Shown here: positions 25,010 through 33,929 of the stretch, piece after piece
Layout of the letters: every line of letters starts with the position of its first letter
How positions within the stretch are numbered: position 1 is the stretch's first letter
Assembly (NCBI GenBank): GCA_964508185.1
Contig: CAZDSS010000001.1
Span: forward strand, 19,406 to 83,405
From: CAZDSS01 sp964508185
Lineage (GTDB): Bacteria; Pseudomonadota; Alphaproteobacteria; Sphingomonadales; Govanellaceae
DNA length: 64,000 nucleotides
Reading direction: 5' to 3'
Translations under genes and position numbers: made by a program
The notes under the pieces: model-generated
The model's database searches: none
Told to the model about the DNA's origin: nothing
Seen by the model: only the letters and a program-made list of their open reading frames with translations

Positions 25010-26440
25010 ATGATAGGGATCATCGCGAGAAAGGAATTCCTTTGTCTTTTGCGTGACGGCCGCTTCAAATGGTCCGTCGCGATCATGCTCGTCCTGCTGC
25101 TGACGTCCTTCCTCACCGGCTTCCAGCGCTACCAGTCGCTGCACGAGATGCGCGAATGGGCGCAGGCCCAGGACCGCGAGCAATGGCTCGACCAGGACGA
25201 AAAGAATCCGCATACGGCGGCCCATTTCGGCAACTACGCCTACAAGCCGCAGGGCACGCTCGCCTTCTTCGACAACGGCATCGGCAACTATGCCGGGACC
25301 ACGCTCTGGCTCGAGGCGCACAAGACGAATTTCGCCCAGAACCGTCCGGCCCAGGACAACGGCGCCATCTCGCGCTTCGGCGATCTCACGCCGGCCATGA
25401 CGCTGCAGGTCCTGCTGCCGCTCGTCATCATCCTCCTCGGCTTCTCCGCCTTCGCGGGCGAGCGGGAAAGCGGCACGCTGCGCCAGGTGGCGAGCCTCGG
25501 CGTATCTAACCGCGATCTGCTGTGGGGCAAGTTCATCGGCATCACCGCCGCGGTCGGCATCATCATTGTGCCGGCGGTCCTGATCGGCGCCGCCATCCTG
25601 TTCTTCGGGCTCGACAGCGACAGCGACGAGCTCGGCACGCGCAGTCTGATGCTGCTCGTGGCCTATCTCATCTACACCTTCTCCTTCCTGTTCCTGACGC
25701 TCGGCGTCTCGGCGGTGTCGCGCACGGCGAAGTCGGCGCTCGTGGTGCTCGTGGGCTTCTGGGCCCTCGCCACCTTCATCGTGCCGAAGGCCGCAAGCGA
25801 CATCTCCAAGATCGTGGAGCCCACGCCGACGCTCTCCGAATTCTACAAGATGGCGAAGGATGCGAGCCGCAACGGCCTCAAGGGCGCCGAAGGGCGTCTG
25901 GCGCTGCCTGAGGCGGAGCATGTGGAGCTCGTGCGTCAGGAGACGCTGAAACAATACGGCGTCAACAGCGTGCGCGACCTGCCCGTCTATTGGGTCGGCA
26001 TCATGATGCAGGTGGTCGAGGAACGCGACTACGAGATCTACCAGAAATTCCTCGGCGACCTTCGCGAGATCTTCTTCCGGCAGCAGAAGCTGCAGGACAT
26101 GATGGGCGTCCTGTCGCCGCTGATGCCCCTCCGTTCCCTCTCAATGGCTTTGTCCGGCACCGGTCTCGTGGACCAGGAAAAGTTCAACCAGACCGCGCAG
26201 GACTACCGCATCGAGATGATTCGCGAAATGAACGGCGAACTCATCGAGAACACCACCATGAAGAACACGCTCTATATCGCGGGGCGTGAGGTCTTCTCGC
26301 GGGTGAAGCCATATGAATATGTGCCGCCGACCCTCGGCGAGTCGCTGGAGAACCAGCCGCACAACATGATTCTTCTGGCCCTGTGGGGACTGGCGATGCT
26401 GGCCTTTGCCGTCGTTGCCGTTCGCCGGCTGCGGGTCTGA
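25010..26440 (+). CDS. ABC-2 permease subunit 1 (DUF3526-like)
   Basis: Membrane permease of 476 residues. A first helix (VAIMLVLLLTSFLTGF) is followed by a large periplasmic domain of about 120 residues, then five helices including LQVLLPLVIILLGFSAFAGERESGTLR, a canonical ABC-2 block, and VGIIIVPAVLIGAAILFF. A second long soluble region with DASRNGLKG precedes a C-terminal helix. This layout matches the DUF3526 permeases often found beside TonB receptors. It pairs with the next gene; export is expected from the family, but the cargo is unknown. Confidence 0.85.
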   Translation: MIGIIARKEFLCLLRDGRFKWSVAIMLVLLLTSFLTGFQRYQSLHEMREWAQAQDREQWLDQDEKNPHTAAHFGNYAYKPQGTLAFFDNGIGNYAGTTLWLEAHKTNFAQNRPAQDNGAISRFGDLTPAMTLQVLLPLVIILLGFSAFAGERESGTLRQVASLGVSNRDLLWGKFIGITAAVGIIIVPAVLIGAAILFFGLDSDSDELGTRSLMLLVAYLIYTFSFLFLTLGVSAVSRTAKSALVVLVGFWALATFIVPKAASDISKIVEPTPTLSEFYKMAKDASRNGLKGAEGRLALPEAEHVELVRQETLKQYGVNSVRDLPVYWVGIMMQVVEERDYEIYQKFLGDLREIFFRQQKLQDMMGVLSPLMPLRSLSMALSGTGLVDQEKFNQTAQDYRIEMIREMNGELIENTTMKNTLYIAGREVFSRVKPYEYVPPTLGESLENQPHNMILLALWGLAMLAFAVVAVRRLRV

Positions 26441-26458
26441 CGGGGGGAGGACGTACGG

Positions 26459-27952
26459 ATGTTGAGAACCATCATCGCCCATGAGCTGCGGCTTTTGGCC
26501 AAGTCGCCCGCGGCAATCTTCATGTTCATCCTGCTCGCCGCTTCCATGGCCTTCGGCGCCTGGAACGGCCAGCGCGCGGTGGAGCGGCAGAATACGAGCG
26601 CTGCCGTCGCGATCGCCGAAGAGGCGGCCATCAAGCAGCGCGTGCTGGATGAACTCGTCGCATACGAAAAGTACCAGGCGGAGCGCGGTCTTCCGACCGA
26701 GTTCGCGCCCGTGAGCCATTCCAAGCCGCGCCCCGGCCAGGCGCCCCAGGGCACGAACGCTGGCGCCGTCGGCGGCGAACTGCTGAAGGAAGTGGCGGTG
26801 CTGCCGCCCACGGGCCTTTCCGCCTTCGCCGTCGGCCAGATGGACCTGCAGCGGAACTACACGCTGGTGGACATGAAGAACAAGTTCAACATGTCCGACA
26901 ATTTCGAGATCGAGAACCCGCTCATCCTCATGAACGGGACCTTCGACATCTCCTTCGTGATCCTGTTCATTCTGCCGGTCTTCATCATCGCGCTCACCTA
27001 CGACATGCTGTCGGGCGAGAAGGAGGCGGGGACGCTGGCGCTGGCCATGACCCAGCCGGTGTCATTGCGCACCTTCATGGCGGGCAAGCTCATCTCCCGC
27101 GGCATCGTCCTGTTCGGGGTGATCCTGGTGATGGGGCTCGGGGCGCTCGTCTATACGGCCGGAAGCCTCGACATGCTTGGGCTTTCGGCGACGTGGACGC
27201 GCTTCGGCCTGTGGCTTCTGGCGGTCGTGCTCTATGCCGCCTTCTGGTTCGGCCTCGGCGTTCTCGTCAACGCCTTCAACAAGAGCTCCGAGACCAACGC
27301 CACGGCCCTCGCCGCAAGCTGGCTTCTGTTCGTGGTCGTCATGCCGGCGCTCGTCAACCTGACGGCGACAACGGTCTACCCGGCGCCGAGCCGCATGGAT
27401 CTGAAGGTGGCCATGCGCGAAGCCTTCACCGAAGCGGAAAAGGCCGAGGATGTCGCCACCAAGGCGTTCAACATCGACCACGCGGAAATGGTGTCGGATG
27501 CCGAATCGCAGCTCTATCTCACGTCCTTCCTCGCCCGGCAGGTGGCCATGGAAGACGCGGTGGAGCCGGTGTTCAACAACTTCCGCACCCAGCTTGCGCG
27601 GCAGGAAAAGCTCGTCGGCTGGTTCCAGTACCTGTCGCCGGCGATCGTCATGCAGCTCGCCCTCAACGAAGTCTCGGGCAGCAGCACGGCGCGCTACAAC
27701 GCATACATGGACAAGGTGTTCGAGTTCCACCAGGAATGGCGCGACTATTTCACGCCGAAATATCTCCAGCGGGTGGTGCTGCACAGCTCCATGTATGACC
27801 AGTTCCCCAAATTCTCGTATCCCGAGGAGCCCGTGAGCGTGGTGTGGAATCGCACGGCCGCGTCCTTCATCGGCCTCTTCATCATCGTCGGAGTCCTGAC
27901 CTTCTACGCCTTTGGTCGGCTGCGGCGCTTCGGGGTGCGGGAGAATTCGTGA
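26459..27952 (+). CDS. ABC-2 permease subunit 2 (DUF3526-like)
   Basis: Paralogue of the upstream permease, 497 residues, with the same plan: N-terminal helix (AAIFMFILLAASMAFG), a periplasmic insert of about 120 residues, then FDISFVILFILPVFIIALTYDMLSGEKEAGTLALAM and three more helices, a second periplasmic domain and a C-terminal helix. The shared EKEAGTL/ERESGTL element marks the ABC-2 coupling region. It starts at ATG 26459 after GGGGGAGGACG. The two permeases probably form a heterodimer. Confidence 0.85.
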   Translation: MLRTIIAHELRLLAKSPAAIFMFILLAASMAFGAWNGQRAVERQNTSAAVAIAEEAAIKQRVLDELVAYEKYQAERGLPTEFAPVSHSKPRPGQAPQGTNAGAVGGELLKEVAVLPPTGLSAFAVGQMDLQRNYTLVDMKNKFNMSDNFEIENPLILMNGTFDISFVILFILPVFIIALTYDMLSGEKEAGTLALAMTQPVSLRTFMAGKLISRGIVLFGVILVMGLGALVYTAGSLDMLGLSATWTRFGLWLLAVVLYAAFWFGLGVLVNAFNKSSETNATALAASWLLFVVVMPALVNLTATTVYPAPSRMDLKVAMREAFTEAEKAEDVATKAFNIDHAEMVSDAESQLYLTSFLARQVAMEDAVEPVFNNFRTQLARQEKLVGWFQYLSPAIVMQLALNEVSGSSTARYNAYMDKVFEFHQEWRDYFTPKYLQRVVLHSSMYDQFPKFSYPEEPVSVVWNRTAASFIGLFIIVGVLTFYAFGRLRRFGVRENS

Positions 27953-27980
27953 ACCCTAGATTGAGAATGGACTAAAGGTC

Positions 27981-29399
27981 ATGCGCGTCAGAAATCCCCG
28001 CACGGGACAATACGACTACGAGTTCACGCCGACCTCGCTCGAGGCCGTCGCCGCCGAGGCCGCCCGTCTGCGGGCCAATCAGCGGGAATGGTACGAGCGC
28101 GGCCTGGACTACCGCATCGCCGTGCTGGAGCGCTGGGCTCAGGAGGTGGAGAAGGCCAGGGATGAGATCTCCGAGGCCCTCATCACCGACACCGGGCGTC
28201 TCTACATCTCGGTGCGCGAGGTGGAGGGACTGCCCCGCAACGTGCGGCGGTGGCTTGCAAGCGCCCCCGACCTCATGAAGACCGAGCCCCAGCAGTCGCG
28301 CATCCTGCCGACCGTGACCTACCAGAACCAGCTGGTGCCCTACAGCCTCGTGGGCGCCATCAGCCCCTGGAACTTCCCGGTCACCCTGTCCTTCATCGAC
28401 GCGATCCCGGCGCTCGTCGCCGGGGCCGCTGTCCTTCTGAAGCCGAGCGAGGTGACGCCGCGCTTCGTCGAGCCGATCAGGAAGACGCTCGCCGCGGTGC
28501 CCGAGCTTGCAAAGGTATTTTCGATCGTTCTCGGTGACGGCACCGTCGGCGCCGAGGTGGTGAACCAGGTGGACGCCGTCTGCTTCACCGGCAGCGTGCC
28601 CACGGGCCGCAAGGTGGGCGAGGCGGCGGCGCGCCGCTTCATCCCCGCCTTCCTCGAGCTCGGCGGCAAGGACCCGCTCATCGTGCTGAAGTCCGCCGAC
28701 CTTGAAAAGGCGACGGACGCGGCGCTCAAGGGTTCGGTTCTCAACAACGGCCATGCCTGCCTTTCCATCGAGCGCATCTATGTGGAGGCGCCGATCTATG
28801 ACGCCTTCGTGGCCAAGCTCACGGAAAAGGCGTCCAGGGTGCGGCTCAATGCCGACGACATCACCAAGGGCGAGATCGGTCCCTTCATCTTTGCGCCTCA
28901 GGCCGACGTGGTCGCGCGCCACATCGCCGACGCCGTGGACAAGGGCGCGAAGATCCTCACCGGCGGCGAGATCATCGATCGCGGCGGCAAGTGGTGCGCG
29001 CCGACGGTGATGGTGGACGTCAATCACGACATGGCGGTGATGCGCGAAGAAACCTTCGGCCCCATCATGCCGGTGATGAAGTTCGAGACCATCGACGAGG
29101 CGGTGGAGCTTGCGAACGACACCGAATTCGGTCTTTCGGGCGCCGTCTTCGCCGGCACCATCGAGGAAGCCCGGGCGGTGGGCGAGCGCATCAATGCGGG
29201 CGGCATCAGCCTGAACGATACCTGCATGACCTACATGACCTTCGAGCCGGAAAAGAACTCGTTCAAGTATTCCGGCATGGGCGGCTCGCGCATGGGCCCT
29301 GCCGGCCTCATGCGCTTCTTCCGCCGCAAGGCGCTCATCATGCAGAGCGGCGTGCCGCTGACCATTTTCGACATGAGCGAGGAGAAAGCGCGGGGCTGA
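27981..29399 (+). CDS. Aldehyde dehydrogenase 2
   Basis: NAD(P)-dependent aldehyde dehydrogenase, 472 residues. Glu226 in FLELGGKDP, Cys260 in NNGHACLSIER, Asn131 in SPWNFPVTL, and CFTGSVPTG for the cofactor are all present. It has no close neighbour relation with the first aldehyde dehydrogenase and differs around the catalytic Cys. Co-transcribed with the ABC-2 genes upstream and the HDO-like gene downstream, so it probably oxidises an aldehyde formed or consumed by those enzymes. Confidence 0.92.
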   Translation: MRVRNPRTGQYDYEFTPTSLEAVAAEAARLRANQREWYERGLDYRIAVLERWAQEVEKARDEISEALITDTGRLYISVREVEGLPRNVRRWLASAPDLMKTEPQQSRILPTVTYQNQLVPYSLVGAISPWNFPVTLSFIDAIPALVAGAAVLLKPSEVTPRFVEPIRKTLAAVPELAKVFSIVLGDGTVGAEVVNQVDAVCFTGSVPTGRKVGEAAARRFIPAFLELGGKDPLIVLKSADLEKATDAALKGSVLNNGHACLSIERIYVEAPIYDAFVAKLTEKASRVRLNADDITKGEIGPFIFAPQADVVARHIADAVDKGAKILTGGEIIDRGGKWCAPTVMVDVNHDMAVMREETFGPIMPVMKFETIDEAVELANDTEFGLSGAVFAGTIEEARAVGERINAGGISLNDTCMTYMTFEPEKNSFKYSGMGGSRMGPAGLMRFFRRKALIMQSGVPLTIFDMSEEKARG

Positions 29400-29448
29400 C
29401 TACCATCGCGCGATCCGCAACAGACACAACCCCAAAGGAGCAACAGAA

Positions 29449-30162
29449 ATGAGCAAGATGCCCCGTGAAGAATTCTACAAGGCGCTCGAGGCTGCGCGCA
29501 CCGTCCATCATGGCGGCCGCCATCCCTTCAGCGCCGCCTGGGCCGCCGGCAAGCTGAGCCGTGAACAGCTCGGCAAGTGGGCGATCCAGCACTTCTACTA
29601 CATCGATCCCATTCCGCAGCAGTTCGCGGCGCTGTTCGCCCGCCTGCCCGATCTCGAGGCGCGCCAGCATCTCCTCGAGAACCTCCTCGGCGAGGAAATG
29701 CCCCATGCGCCGGAAAAGCGTCACCCCGAGCTTCTGCTCAAGTTCGCGCAGGCTTGCGGCGTGAGCCGCGAGGAATGCATGGGCGCCGAAGCGGACGGCA
29801 AGATCCTGCCGACGACCCTCGCCATGCGCTCCTGGATCTGGGAACTCTCGACGATCCGTCCGCTCGCCCAGGCGGCGTCGGGCATCATGGTGGCGCTTGA
29901 AGGCCAGCTGCCGACCCTCTATCCCGAATATGTGAAGGCCATGCGCCAGATGGGCTTCACGGAAGACGATCTCGAATTCTTCCATGTCCATATCGAAGGC
30001 GACGAGGAGCATGCCGACGTGGGTCTCCGTCTCGCCTACGAATATGCGGACACCGCCGAAGCCCAGAAGCTGGCGATCGCCGCCGTGCGCTCCTCGGCGT
30101 CCCTCCGCTACTCCATGCTCGACGGCATCTATGCGAGCGTCGTCGCCAATGCCGCAGCCTGA
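29449..30162 (+). CDS. Heme-oxygenase-fold putative diiron oxidase (PqqC/TenA/CADD-like)
   Basis: All-helical 237-residue protein of the PqqC/TenA superfamily. Ligand pattern of heme-oxygenase-like diiron oxidases is visible: NLLGEE (Glu82/83), HPELL (His92), Glu151 in VALEGQLP, and the diagnostic H-x3-D-x2-H as His181-Asp185-His188. The spacing from Glu83 to His92 is slightly longer than in CADD. Members of this group cleave C-C or C-N bonds or oxidise amines with O2. A cofactor-free PqqC-type or TenA-type hydrolase is less likely, given the intact metal set. No PQQ genes are present. Translated after AAAGGAGCAAC; it overlaps the next gene by 14 bp. Confidence 0.85.
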   Translation: MSKMPREEFYKALEAARTVHHGGRHPFSAAWAAGKLSREQLGKWAIQHFYYIDPIPQQFAALFARLPDLEARQHLLENLLGEEMPHAPEKRHPELLLKFAQACGVSREECMGAEADGKILPTTLAMRSWIWELSTIRPLAQAASGIMVALEGQLPTLYPEYVKAMRQMGFTEDDLEFFHVHIEGDEEHADVGLRLAYEYADTAEAQKLAIAAVRSSASLRYSMLDGIYASVVANAAA

Positions 30163-30895
30163 TACGGCATTGTTCAGGGCGCCTGGCCGCGTCGTTCTGG
30201 TGACCGGTGCATCCGGCGGGCTCGGCCAGGCCCTTCTTCCCGTGCTGGTGGCGGGCGGCGCGCAAGTCGCCGCTTGCCATTTCGGCGCTGCCCCGGGTGA
30301 CGCCGCGGAGGGCGTCGCCTGGTTCCGCCTCGACGTGTCGGACGAGGACGATGTCCGCGCCGTCGTGCGCGACGTGCGGGCGCGTTTCGGCCGCATCGAT
30401 CATGTGGTGCATCTTGCGGGCGTGGTCGGGCGCGGGCCGCTTGTGGACGTATCGCTCGACGACTGGAACAGGCTTCTTGCCGTCAACCTGACCTCGGCCT
30501 TCCTGATGGCCCGGGAATGTCATGCGTCCCTGAAGGAAAGCCGCGGCAGCCTGGTGCTGCTCTCCTCCACCAACGGCATCAACGGCGGATCGCATCTGTC
30601 GGGGCCGGCCTATGCCGCGGCCAAGGCGGGGCTCATCAATCTCACCCGCTATCTCGCCAAGGAATGGATGGCGGACGGCATCCGCGTCAATTGCGTGGCG
30701 CCGGGGCCCGTCGCGACCCCCATGCTCGACCGCCTGAGCGAGGAGACGCTTCAGGCCCTGCGCGACATCTCGCTCAACAGGACCTTCGTCACGGCCGAAC
30801 AGGTGGCGGCGAAGATCGCCTTCCTTCTGTCCGATCACGGCGCGCAGCTGACCGGCACGGTGAGCAACATGAGCGCCGGTCTTCTGCTGGACTGA
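30149..30895 (+). CDS. Short-chain dehydrogenase/reductase
   Basis: SDR of 248 residues. Cofactor motif TGASGGLG near 19-26, Asn113 in VNLTSA, catalytic Ser140, Tyr155 and Lys159 in SST...GPAYAAAK, and GIRVNCVAPGPVATPM downstream. The Ser-Tyr spacing is about two residues longer than usual. Start ATG 30149 lies inside the end of the HDO-like gene, implying translational coupling. Last gene of the rightward operon; it ends 11 bp before the convergent ABC importer operon. Confidence 0.92.
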   Translation: MPQPDTALFRAPGRVVLVTGASGGLGQALLPVLVAGGAQVAACHFGAAPGDAAEGVAWFRLDVSDEDDVRAVVRDVRARFGRIDHVVHLAGVVGRGPLVDVSLDDWNRLLAVNLTSAFLMARECHASLKESRGSLVLLSSTNGINGGSHLSGPAYAAAKAGLINLTRYLAKEWMADGIRVNCVAPGPVATPMLDRLSEETLQALRDISLNRTFVTAEQVAAKIAFLLSDHGAQLTGTVSNMSAGLLLD

Positions 30896-30906
30896 GAAAT
30901 TTTCCC

Positions 30907-31908
30907 TTATTGGGGCACGGGCAGCGGCTTGCCGGGGTAATGGCAAGCCGTCCGATGCCCGTCTTCGCGCATGGCGAGCTCCGGCGCCCCGTGGATGCAG
31001 AGGGGCGTCGCCAGCGGGCAGCGCGTGCGGAAGACGCAGCCCGATGGCGGATTGAGCGGGGAGGGGAGTTCGTCATTGAGCAGCACCGGCACCCGTTCCC
31101 GCTCCGCCTTCGGATCGGGCAAGGGGATCGCCTGCAGCAGCGCCCGGGTATAGGGATGCTGGGGCGCATCGAAGATGGTGGCGGTGTCGCCGATTTCCAT
31201 CACCTTGCCGAGGAACATGACCATCACGCGCTGGCAGATGTTGCGCACCACGGCGAGGTCATGGCTGATGAAGATGAGGGCGACGCCCGTTTCCTTCTGA
31301 ATGTCCTTGAGCAGGTTGATGATCTGCGCCTTGACCGACACGTCGAGGGCGCTCACCGCCTCGTCGCAGACGAGAAGTTTGGGGCGCAGGATCATGGCGC
31401 GCGCGATGCTGATGCGCTGGCACTGGCCCCCCGAGAATTCATGCGGATAACGATCGGCCGCCGACACGTCGAGGCCCACAAGGCGCATGGCGCGCTCCAC
31501 TTCCCGGGCGCGCGTCTCCGCGTCCATTTCGGGATGGAACACCTCCAGCGGCTCGCCGATGATGCGGCCCACCGTCATGCGCGGATTGAGGCTCGCAAGC
31601 GGGCTCTGGAAGATGATCTGCAGCTCCTTGCGCTTCGCCCGCATCTCCCTGTCGCTCAAGGCGGCGAGATCCTGGCCGAGCCACAGCACGCGGCCGCCCG
31701 TGGGTTCCACGAGACGGATGATGGCGCGGCCGAGCGTCGACTTGCCGCAGCCCGATTCCCCGACGACGCCCAGGGTCTCGCCGGCGCGGAGCTCGAAATC
31801 GATGCCGTCCACGGCGCGAAGCGGCTTGTATTTGCGGAATACGATGCCGCCCACGGGAATGGGGAAATGCACCTGCAGATTTTCGACTTTGAGAATGGGG
31901 TCGGTCAT
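30907..31908 (-). CDS. Oligopeptide/nickel-type ABC importer ATPase 2 (OppF/DppF-like)
   Basis: ATPase of 333 residues. Walker A GESGCGKST, signature SGGQCQR, Walker B LVCDEAVSALD and the C-terminal oligopeptide domain with CVFRTRCPLATPLC, a cysteine-rich zinc or iron-sulfur-like site of this subfamily. ATG 31908 overlaps the stop of the OppD-like gene by 4 bp. Fourth gene of the leftward oppBCDF-type operon from 34858. Note QCQR instead of the usual QRQR in the signature. Confidence 0.92.
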   Translation of the reverse strand: MTDPILKVENLQVHFPIPVGGIVFRKYKPLRAVDGIDFELRAGETLGVVGESGCGKSTLGRAIIRLVEPTGGRVLWLGQDLAALSDREMRAKRKELQIIFQSPLASLNPRMTVGRIIGEPLEVFHPEMDAETRAREVERAMRLVGLDVSAADRYPHEFSGGQCQRISIARAMILRPKLLVCDEAVSALDVSVKAQIINLLKDIQKETGVALIFISHDLAVVRNICQRVMVMFLGKVMEIGDTATIFDAPQHPYTRALLQAIPLPDPKAERERVPVLLNDELPSPLNPPSGCVFRTRCPLATPLCIHGAPELAMREDGHRTACHYPGKPLPVPQ

Positions 31909-33021
31909 GGCTGTCCCATCTTCAGATGACAGGCGGCGCGATGGATGTCGCTGCTGCGCGGGGTGAGCAGCGGACGCTCCGCCGCGCATTGCGGCATGGC
32001 GGCCTCGCAGCGCGGCGCGAAGGCGCAGCCCGCGGGAATGTTGGCAAGGCTCGGCGGGTTGCCGGGAATGGCGAGAAGCCGCTCCGACGGATCCATGTCG
32101 AGCCGCGGAATGGATTTGAGCAGCGCCTTGGTATAGGGATGCTGCGGACGGTAGAAGATGTCGTCCACCGTCCCCGTCTCCACCGCGCGGCCCGCATACA
32201 TCACGATCACCCGGTCGCAGAGCCCGGCGACGACGCCGAGATCGTGGGTGATCATGAAGATCGCCATCTGGGTATGCTGCTTGAGCTTGCGCAGGAGATG
32301 GCGTCGCTTGAGCTCGGCCGAGCCGCGCCCGATCGAGCCGGCGGCGAGCCGGTGGCGACCGACTGCCCGGTTGTCGCGCACATGAGCCTTTCCTTCCTGC
32401 AGGATGCGTTCGCTCTGGGGNNNNNNNNNNCAGGATCTGCGCCTGGACGGTGACGTCGAGCGCCGTCGTCGGCTCGTCGGCGATGAGCACCTTGGGCTTG
32501 CAGAGGAGCGCCTGGGCGATCATCACCCGCTGGCGCATGCCGCCCGACAACTCGTGCGGATACATGTCGAGCCGACGCCGCGCTTCGGGAATCTGCACGG
32601 TCTCGAGCATTTCGAGCACTTCGGCGCGGGCCTTCTCGCGGCTCAGGCCCTGATGCTCCATGAGCACTTCGTCAAGCTGGCGGCCGATCTTGAGATGGGG
32701 GGTAAGCCCCGTGATCGAATCCTGGAAGATCATGGAGATTCTGTTGCCGCGAAGCTTCCGCATCACTTCCGGCGATGCGCCGATCAGCTCCTCGCCCTCG
32801 AATTTCGCAGAGCCCGCCACATGGGCGTTTTCCGCGCGAAGCCCGAGGAGATTGAGGAAGGTCTGGCTCTTGCCCGAGCCGGATTCACCGACGATGCCGA
32901 CGCATTCCCCGGGATTGATCGAGAAGCTCAGGCCATCCACCGCGGTCAGCACCTTGCCGCGGTTGCCCGTGAAGCGGACGGTCAGGTCCTTGACGTCGAG
33001 AAGAGGGGCGGACATGGCCAT
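31905..33021 (-). CDS. Oligopeptide-type ABC importer ATPase 1 (OppD/DppD-like), interrupted by assembly gap
   Basis: The N-terminal half (33021 to 32431) has Walker A GESGSGKSQ, signature SGGMRQR, Walker B VLIADEPTTALD and ends at VTVQAQIL. The C-terminal half (about 32296 to 31905) resumes in another frame with LLRKLKQHTQMAIFMITHDLG and ends with the CAFAPRC oligopeptide domain. Between them are ten N and about 124 bp (32297-32420) that do not read as any part of an OppD protein. The gene is most likely intact in the organism and broken by a misassembled join. It starts in a TAATG overlap with the OppC-like gene. Confidence 0.8.
32421..32430. other. Assembly gap (10 N)
   Basis: Ten undetermined bases inside the OppD-like gene. 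The real gap length is not known, and the 124 bp to its left are suspect. Confidence 0.99.
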
Positions 33022-33929
33022 TACCGATCCCGCGGGTCAAGCGCGTCGCGCAACCCGTCGCCGATGAAGTTGAAGCAGAACATGGTGATCGCAAGGAAGG
33101 TCGCCGGGAAGACGAGAAGCCAGGGCGCGGTGTTGAGCTGCGTGGCGCCCTGCGAGATCAGGAGGCCCCAGCTCGTCAGCGGCTCCTGCACCCCGAGGCC
33201 GAGGAAGCTCAGATAGCTCTCGACGATGATGTTCGTCGGGATGAGAAGGGTGACGAACACGATCACAGGCCCGATGACGTTCGGCACGATATAGCGCCGG
33301 ATGATGCGCGGCGTGGTGAGCCCGATGGCAAGGGCCGATTCCACATATTCCTTGCGCTTCACCGACATGGTCTGGCCGCGCACGATGCGCGCCATGGTGA
33401 GCCATTCGACGGCGCCGATGCCGAGGAAGACGAGATAGATGTTGGGCCCCGCCACCGTCACCAGCAGGATGATGAGGAAGAGAAGGGGCATCGCGTAGAG
33501 AATGTCCACGATGCGCATCATCAGGCCGTCGATGCGCCCGCCGAGATAGCCGGCGATGGTGCCGTAGGTGACGCCGATGATGAGGGCGACCAGCGTCGTC
33601 ATCAAGCCGATCGTCAGCGACACGCGCCCGCCATACATGACGCGCACGAAAAGGTCGCGGCCGTTGCTGTCCGTGCCGAAGAGATGGAATGATTCCCAGG
33701 ACGGCCCGATGGAGATGTGCTCCCAGGACATGTCTTCGATCTGGTAGGGCCAGTACATGGGCACGAAGATCGAAAGCAGCGCGATCACGGCCAGCACATA
33801 GACGCTGCCCATGGCGGCGCGGTTGCGCCGGAAGCGGTCCATGGCGTCGCGCATGAGCGAGCGGCCGGCCTCGGCGCTTTTCTCCATGAGTTGTTCGGTG
33901 GCGGCGCGCTGCCGCTTGGTCCAGATCAT
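33021..33929 (-). CDS. Oligopeptide-type ABC importer permease 2 (OppC/DppC-like)
   Basis: Inner-membrane permease of 302 residues with an N-terminal OppC_N helix (RNRAAMGSVYVLAVIALLSIFVP), the HLFGTDSNGRDLFVRVMYGGRVSL block, and the EAA loop near AIGLTTPRIIRRYIVPN. It ends DALDPRDR, typical of the family. It overlaps the OppB-like gene by 4 bp. The complex needs a periplasmic binding protein, but none is adjacent; the orphan at 52967 is a candidate. Confidence 0.92.
   Translation of the reverse strand: MIWTKRQRAATEQLMEKSAEAGRSLMRDAMDRFRRNRAAMGSVYVLAVIALLSIFVPMYWPYQIEDMSWEHISIGPSWESFHLFGTDSNGRDLFVRVMYGGRVSLTIGLMTTLVALIIGVTYGTIAGYLGGRIDGLMMRIVDILYAMPLLFLIILLVTVAGPNIYLVFLGIGAVEWLTMARIVRGQTMSVKRKEYVESALAIGLTTPRIIRRYIVPNVIGPVIVFVTLLIPTNIIVESYLSFLGLGVQEPLTSWGLLISQGATQLNTAPWLLVFPATFLAITMFCFNFIGDGLRDALDPRDR

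Noticed and set aside
29449..30162. PqqC, implying a PQQ biosynthesis cluster
   Set aside because: No pqqA, B, D or E genes are present, and the H-x3-D-x2-H metal ligands point to diiron oxidases.
30907..33021. Apparent 704-residue fused ABC ATPase
   Set aside because: The frame only joins through the ten N and a shadow stretch. OppD and OppF are separate genes with an ATGA overlap at 31905-31908.
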